NCBI GenBank assembly: GCA_020860885.1
Contig: JAJBTS010000090.1
Location: 1 to 9,346, forward strand
Source: Bacteroidales bacterium
GTDB lineage: Bacteria; Bacteroidota; Bacteroidia; Bacteroidales; Azobacteroidaceae
Reading direction: 5' to 3'
DNA: 9,346 bases
The position numbers were made by a program, and so were the translations under genes. Numbering within the stretch: the first letter of the stretch is position 1; each line of letters starts with the position of its first letter. Positions 4,554-9,346 of the stretch are shown here, in pieces. The notes under the pieces are model-generated. The model worked only from the letters and a program-made list of their open reading frames with translations, searched no databases and was not told the DNA's origin.

Positions 4554-7358
4554 TTATTTAATACCTGTCATAATGACTTCGATTAAATTGTTGGAATCGA
4601 AAAATGTTTTAGCAATTTTTTGAATATCTTCCGGAGTCATCTCATGGATGGTTTTTACATAATTGCTGTAACCGTCGTATCCGGTTCTGTAATATTCGGA
4701 AACGATTGAATTCCAATACCTGTTTTCTTCTTCCTGTTCCTTTTGTTTTTTCAACATATATTCTTTGACTTTGTTGAAATCCTCCGGACGGGGTCCGTTA
4801 TTGGCTATATTCAGGAACTCATCATGAACTTTTGTATTTAAATAAATTTCTTTTCCCGGTTGAGTTTCAAAATAAATCTGAAGCGGAGTTAATCCTTTGG
4901 GATAGTCAGATATGGATGAATTTGCATAAATACTGTAAGTACCTCCTTCGTCTTCACGGATTTTCTCCATAAAAACAATATTCAGAATTTGTTGAAGCAT
5001 ATCGATACTTACTTTGTTTTTCATATTTTCGTCGAGAGTAGTCCAGTACAAATTCCCAAGAACGGCTTTTACGTTTTCCATTTTTTGTTCAAAATGAGTC
5101 TTATTAACACCCGGAGTCAGGTCTGCAACAATATCTACCGGTTTTTCATTTCTATTTAAGGAAGGTAGTGTACCCAGATATTGGGCGATCAGGCTTTTAT
5201 TTGTTTCCGGATCAATGTTTCCGGTAAATACAAAAGTAAAATCGCTTGCATCTGCATATCTGTTTTTTCTCCATTGCATGATCGTATCGTAATTTACCTC
5301 TTTGAGGTCTTCTGTCCTCAAGCGTCTTGCACGTTCTTTATTAACATTTGCTTTGTATAAGAATGTATCTGCAAAAGCTATTTCCGGATTTGCTTCCTGT
5401 TGTTCCAGTTGTGACTTATATCTTCCCATAAAGGATTGATAAGCTTCCTCATCAGAACGCGGAGCTGTAAAATTCAGGTAAATCAATTGCAGCATCGTTT
5501 CGAAGTCTTTCACAGAAGAAGATCCGCTTATTCCCTCATAGCGTTGGCTGATGTAAGGACTTGCGGAAGCGATTTTTCCAGCTAATATTTTATTCAATTC
5601 CGTTTGACTGAAGTTGGCTAGACCCCCTATTGCGGATAAGTTATTATACAGTTTGATGTTGCTCATCTGTGTTTCCGGAAAGAGGGAAGATCCTCCCGGA
5701 CTGAACGCCGTAACCAATATCTCATCGTCTTTCCACTGTGTTGGTTTAATTACTACTTTTACGCCGTTGGATAAAGTGTAATTAACAGTTTCGAAAAGTG
5801 GATCTTGTGCTTCATTAACAATAGTTCCTCCCTGCGGAAGTTCCGACATTAATGGTTCATTATTATCGGTCTCTTCTATGGGTTGAATATCTTCATTTTT
5901 AGCTTCATTAAACCAGGTAAGTAAATTTTCTTTCGAAGGAAGAGTAATTTCTTCTTTTTCCGGAGCCATAAAGCTAATAGCTATATTTGTATCTCCGATC
6001 AATTCCTGAACGTATTCATTAATTTCTGTGACAGGAATTTGTGGAGCTATAGATGTAATCATGTTGTATTCCATTTCAATACCCGGAATATAGCTGCCCA
6101 CAGTAAAATGTTGCATATATTCGAGAGAATAATTCCTGTTTTGAGTTTTTTCTCTTTCGTTAAATATTGCCTCATATCTGCTGATTAAGTTTGCTTTAGC
6201 CCTTTCATATTCAGAAGCAGTAAAGCCATATCTGTTTAACCGTTCAATTTCTCTGGTGATTGTTTTTAGTCCCATTTCTACATTGTTATCTTTAATATAA
6301 GCAACTCCAGTGAGAGCATCTTTTGTTGCTGCTCCCATGAAAGAGCTGTTTCCTACTCCTGCACCGACGAAAGGAGGGTTGGCTTGCTGAAGTAGTTCCT
6401 GAATTCTCTCATTCATAATGATAGCAATGATAGAATTAAAGTAGTCGTTTAGAAATCCTGCAATTGTACCTCTTAATTCACGAGGTACCGGATCGTGTTT
6501 AAAAGATACCATGACAGATGTGGAAGTAGCTTCTTTGTCGGTAGCGATCCCTACCAGTGTTTCAACATTATCTTCAACCGGAAAATAAACTCTTTCTGCC
6601 GGGTTGACGGGAGCAGGTATGTCAGCAAAAACAGCTTTTATTTTATTTTCCATTTCATTGATATCAACGTCTCCTACAATAATGATTGCCTGAAGGTCGG
6701 GACGATACCATTTTTTGTAAAAATCACGCAATGTTTCAGGCTTGAAGTTCATAATTACTTCTTCCGTTCCGATAACATTCCGTTCGGCATAACGACTTCC
6801 GGGCATGACCTGTGGTAGTAATTTTTCACTCATTCTCCAGTCGGCTCCCCCATAGATGCGCATCTCTTCTCTGATGACTCCTCTTTCTTTTTCAATTTCT
6901 TTTTCATCCAAAGTGAGTGACCCCGACCAGTCGTGGAGCACTAACAAACAGCTGTCTATTGCTCCCGGGGTAAGAACCGGAACGTTGGATATATTATAAA
7001 CCGTTCTGTCGTAGCTTGTAAAAGCATTCAGGTTGTATCCGAATTTTACCCCGATCGATTCTAAATAGCTGATCACTCTGTTGCCCGGAAAATGGGTGCT
7101 TCCATTGAAAGCCATGTGCTCCAGAAAATGCGCCAGTCCGTTCTGGTCGTCATTTTCCAATACGGCGCCTACTTTTTGAGCAATGTAAAAATCCGCTCTT
7201 TCTTTCGGTAATTCGTTGTGGCGTAAATAATAAGTTAATCCATTTTCTAACTTTCCCATCCGGATTTTCGGATCGATAGGAAGTTCTTGTATTTCCTGAG
7301 CCTGAACAAAAATCAGGGTGAAAAACGCGAAGATTAAAGTAAATAATAAATGTTTCAT
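4554..7358 (-). CDS. Secreted M16-family zinc metallopeptidase
   Basis: This 934-aa protein is a two-lobed M16 peptidase (pitrilysin/insulinase superfamily, PqqL-like in layout). It probably degrades peptides in the periplasm. A signal peptide is clear: Lys3, a hydrophobic core to about residue 18 and a VQA cleavage site before Gln21, with no lipobox cysteine. The N-terminal lobe carries the inverted zinc motif HFLEH (His77, Glu80, His81) and the third zinc ligand Glu158 in EKERG, 77 residues further on as in pitrilysin. The C-terminal half begins around VNYTLSNGVKVVIKP (525-539) and has no HxxEH, as expected for the inactive lobe. It keeps the substrate-orienting Arg/Tyr pair (Arg801 and Tyr808 in REDEGGTY), spaced as in pitrilysin, so the enzyme looks active. 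The linker (about 480-520) is acidic. It lies 74 nt after sppA and 20 nt before lpxK. The actual substrate cannot be told from sequence. Confidence 0.93.
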   Translation of the reverse strand: MKHLLFTLIFAFFTLIFVQAQEIQELPIDPKIRMGKLENGLTYYLRHNELPKERADFYIAQKVGAVLENDDQNGLAHFLEHMAFNGSTHFPGNRVISYLESIGVKFGYNLNAFTSYDRTVYNISNVPVLTPGAIDSCLLVLHDWSGSLTLDEKEIEKERGVIREEMRIYGGADWRMSEKLLPQVMPGSRYAERNVIGTEEVIMNFKPETLRDFYKKWYRPDLQAIIIVGDVDINEMENKIKAVFADIPAPVNPAERVYFPVEDNVETLVGIATDKEATSTSVMVSFKHDPVPRELRGTIAGFLNDYFNSIIAIIMNERIQELLQQANPPFVGAGVGNSSFMGAATKDALTGVAYIKDNNVEMGLKTITREIERLNRYGFTASEYERAKANLISRYEAIFNEREKTQNRNYSLEYMQHFTVGSYIPGIEMEYNMITSIAPQIPVTEINEYVQELIGDTNIAISFMAPEKEEITLPSKENLLTWFNEAKNEDIQPIEETDNNEPLMSELPQGGTIVNEAQDPLFETVNYTLSNGVKVVIKPTQWKDDEILVTAFSPGGSSLFPETQMSNIKLYNNLSAIGGLANFSQTELNKILAGKIASASPYISQRYEGISGSSSVKDFETMLQLIYLNFTAPRSDEEAYQSFMGRYKSQLEQQEANPEIAFADTFLYKANVNKERARRLRTEDLKEVNYDTIMQWRKNRYADASDFTFVFTGNIDPETNKSLIAQYLGTLPSLNRNEKPVDIVADLTPGVNKTHFEQKMENVKAVLGNLYWTTLDENMKNKVSIDMLQQILNIVFMEKIREDEGGTYSIYANSSISDYPKGLTPLQIYFETQPGKEIYLNTKVHDEFLNIANNGPRPEDFNKVKEYMLKKQKEQEEENRYWNSIVSEYYRTGYDGYSNYVKTIHEMTPEDIQKIAKTFFDSNNLIEVIMTGIK

Positions 7359-7432
7359 AACGATATTGTTTTGTGTATTTTTTAGATAATATTTTTATAT
7401 GATCAGGAAGACTCTGGTATTAAGTTGTACTT

Positions 7433-9244
7433 TTATTGAATAATCTCTGAAATAATTGCTTGTTTGCAATCGTAGTTTTGCCAGGCATTCCATAGCTTTT
7501 TCTGCTCGTATGTTTCTTTTCCTACAATTCCTTTCAGGATATTTTGACTGATACCTTCACTGGCATCTTCGAGAAAGCTTGAGAAAAAGTCTTTTTGAGC
7601 GGGGTATTCTTTTATTGAATAGTTCTCGAGTTGCGCCAATTCGGCCGCTGCTTTTATTGCAGTATTAATATCGCCTAATTCATCGATCAATCCAAGTCCC
7701 AAAGCTTGTTTCCCGGTCCATACCCGTCCTTGCCCGATAGCATCGATTTCTTCTTTTGTTTTTCCTCTGCCTTCCGCACAGCGGCTTAAGAACTGATCGT
7801 ATCCTCTTTCTATATATGCCTGGACCATTATTCCTTCTTCTGTATTTAACGGGCGGGCGGGTAGGAGACCTACCCCGATCAGAGGAATAGACAGCACATC
7901 GTCTGCGAAATTCGAATGTCTGTTTGTAGAAACACCATCGTGGGTTGCTCCCATTTTTTTAGCTAATTGAGCTCCATTAGGGATGATCCCGAAAATTCCG
8001 ATCGAACCGGTCAGAGTATTCGGCTCGGCAATAATTTTGTCTGCTCCGCACGAGATATAATAACCTCCCGATGCAGCATAATCACCCATCGAAACAACTA
8101 CGGGTTTTACTTTTTTCAGTTCTTTTACTGCGTGCCAGATCTGCTCAGAAGCATAGGCGCTTCCACCCGGTGAATTTACCCGGAAGACTACCGCTTTCAC
8201 ATTTTTATCTTCTTTCAACTTGGTAAGTTCTCTTACGAATTTCTTTGCAGTAATAGCTGAACCCGAATAGAAAGATTCCATCTGGTCGGCAACAATATCT
8301 CCCTCTGCATACAATATAGCTATTCTATCTTTTCCTGTTCTAACCTCATTGTCAGGAACCGATTTCATATTCTTAACTCCAGCATATCTTATATTGTCTT
8401 CTTCTTTCAAACCTAATTTGTTTTTAAGGAAAAGATCCATCTCCACTCCGTATTTCAAACCATCGATCAGGTTGTACTCAACAATTTTTTCAGAAGGAGC
8501 AAAGGTCAGGCATTCATCGGCGTATCCGTTGAGTTGTTCTGTGGATATACCTCTTCCTTCGGATATTCCACTGAGTAGTGTACCCCAGATGTCATTCAGA
8601 TAGGAAGTGACTTGTTGCCTGTTGGCATCGCTCATCTTCGTCTCAATAAACGGTTCGACCGCCGATTTGAAAGTTCCTACTTTGAAAACCTGCATTTCGA
8701 TTCCCCATTTTTCATACACTTCTTTATTAAATTGAATAGATGTAGCTAATCCGCGAAAATCGAAAACTCCATCGGGGTTCATATAGATCTCATCGGCTAC
8801 AGAACTTATAAAATAAGATCGATGATTGAAGTTTTCTCCATAAGCAACTATGAATTTACCGCTTTCCTTAAAGTCGATCAATGCTTCATGAATAGGTTGT
8901 ATGGTAGCGTATCCCGTCATGACTTGTCCGGCGTTTATATAAATACCGTTGATATTGCTGTTTCCCTTTGCTTTTTTTATGGCAGAAAGAATATCATTCA
9001 ATCCATAGGTTGGAATACTTGTGCCGCTCATAAGGAAATTCAGAGGTGAAGTAGACTCCTTGTCATTGATGATGCCGTTCAGATTGATTTTTAATACCGT
9101 GTTTTTTTGAAGACTATAAGCCGGTTCACTACTGAAGGACATGGCTATTCCTATAAAAAACATGAAGGATAGGGCCGTTAATATTACGCTGTCTTTGTTT
9201 TCTCCTAATGTGGAGGCAAACATAATTTTGAAGAAGTCTTTCAT
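7433..9244 (-). CDS. sppA: Signal peptide peptidase SppA, long (67K) type
   Basis: SppA is a membrane-anchored serine protease with a Ser/Lys dyad that degrades signal peptides left in the membrane after secretion. The 603-aa length matches the long form, with two tandem S49 domains as in E. coli, rather than the short single-domain form. An N-terminal anchor is visible at about 19-36 (SVILTALSFMFFIGIAMSF), putting the catalytic part outside the cytoplasmic membrane. The general-base lysine is Lys193 in VGTFKSAVEPF in the N-terminal domain. The nucleophile is Ser392 in GDYAASGGYYIS in the C-terminal domain. VNSPGGSAYASEQIW (356-370) and LTGSIGIFG (411-419) are the other conserved strands. Both dyad residues are present, so it should be active. 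It is the first gene seen in this direction. The 102 bases upstream (9245-9346) are very AT-rich and show no TAnnTTTG element, so its promoter is degenerate or lies beyond the window. The next gene is also an envelope peptidase. Confidence 0.95.
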   Translation of the reverse strand: MKDFFKIMFASTLGENKDSVILTALSFMFFIGIAMSFSSEPAYSLQKNTVLKINLNGIINDKESTSPLNFLMSGTSIPTYGLNDILSAIKKAKGNSNINGIYINAGQVMTGYATIQPIHEALIDFKESGKFIVAYGENFNHRSYFISSVADEIYMNPDGVFDFRGLATSIQFNKEVYEKWGIEMQVFKVGTFKSAVEPFIETKMSDANRQQVTSYLNDIWGTLLSGISEGRGISTEQLNGYADECLTFAPSEKIVEYNLIDGLKYGVEMDLFLKNKLGLKEEDNIRYAGVKNMKSVPDNEVRTGKDRIAILYAEGDIVADQMESFYSGSAITAKKFVRELTKLKEDKNVKAVVFRVNSPGGSAYASEQIWHAVKELKKVKPVVVSMGDYAASGGYYISCGADKIIAEPNTLTGSIGIFGIIPNGAQLAKKMGATHDGVSTNRHSNFADDVLSIPLIGVGLLPARPLNTEEGIMVQAYIERGYDQFLSRCAEGRGKTKEEIDAIGQGRVWTGKQALGLGLIDELGDINTAIKAAAELAQLENYSIKEYPAQKDFFSSFLEDASEGISQNILKGIVGKETYEQKKLWNAWQNYDCKQAIISEIIQ

Positions 9245-9346
9245 TTTTGGTTGTTATTTATTTTAATGATTTAATTTATATTCTTGTTTATTTATTTATA
9301 TTGAGATTTAATTTAACAGTAGAATTGAACCTGTTTTAATTTGCGT

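Noticed and set aside
2800..5960. Many copies of TTCCGG / TTCCGGAA on the plus strand
   Set aside because: They fall in reading frame and reflect preferred codons such as CCG-GAA and TCC-GGA pairs in the minus-strand genes. They are not clustered in intergenic positions like a binding site.
6495..6818. Plus-strand 107-codon reading frame inside the M16 gene, with similar ones inside thiL, punA and sppA
   Set aside because: All lie antisense to clearly conserved coding sequence and their translations show no recognisable domain or spacing logic.
7359..7432. Possible promoter or terminator between sppA and the M16 gene
   Set aside because: The 74-nt gap is AT-rich but has neither a TAnnTTTG element nor a stable hairpin with a T-run, so nothing can be supported.
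9245..9346. Promoter or riboswitch upstream of sppA
   Set aside because: The sequence is almost all A and T with no -7 consensus and no structured element visible. The region is also cut by the window edge.

Overview
The window looks like a chromosomal segment from a low-GC Bacteroidota bacterium (Bacteroidales-like). The evidence is a TTTG / TAnnTTTG promoter of the Bacteroidota type in front of the tRNA gene, a Bacteroidota-type tyrosine recombinase with an N-terminal arm-binding domain, and close resemblance of sppA, lpxK, punA and thiL to Bacteroidales versions as I remember them. Genus cannot be fixed from the sequence alone.

Everything recognisable lies on the minus strand, so the genes read from right to left. 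From the right: sppA (membrane-anchored signal peptide peptidase), a secreted two-lobed M16 zinc peptidase, lpxK (lipid A 4'-kinase), punA (purine nucleoside phosphorylase) and thiL (thiamine-monophosphate kinase). The spacing is tight: 74 nt, then 20 nt, then a 38-nt overlap, then a 4-nt ATGA overlap. This suggests one operon, at least from the M16 gene or lpxK onward. The genes share no pathway. Two act at the envelope on peptides, one makes outer-membrane lipid A, and two are cytosolic nucleoside and cofactor enzymes.

Downstream of thiL is tRNA-Phe(GAA), with its own promoter and a strong intrinsic terminator. Beyond that terminator, in the same direction, is a tyrosine recombinase gene broken by a frameshift about 76 codons in. 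The recombinase is visibly more AT-rich than the operon. An integrase at the 3' side of a tRNA gene is the usual arrangement at one end of an integrated element, so positions 1 to about 1440 are probably the edge of a decayed or immobile genomic island. Its cargo would lie to the left of the window. Positions 1-119 hold no gene, only AT-rich sequence with one imperfectly terminator-like inverted repeat.

I do not see an undescribed multi-gene system here. The points most worth a second look are the broken integrase and its tRNA target, a T-stem mismatch in the tRNA, the M16 gene between sppA and lpxK, and an Asp at the purine-specificity position of the nucleoside phosphorylase.
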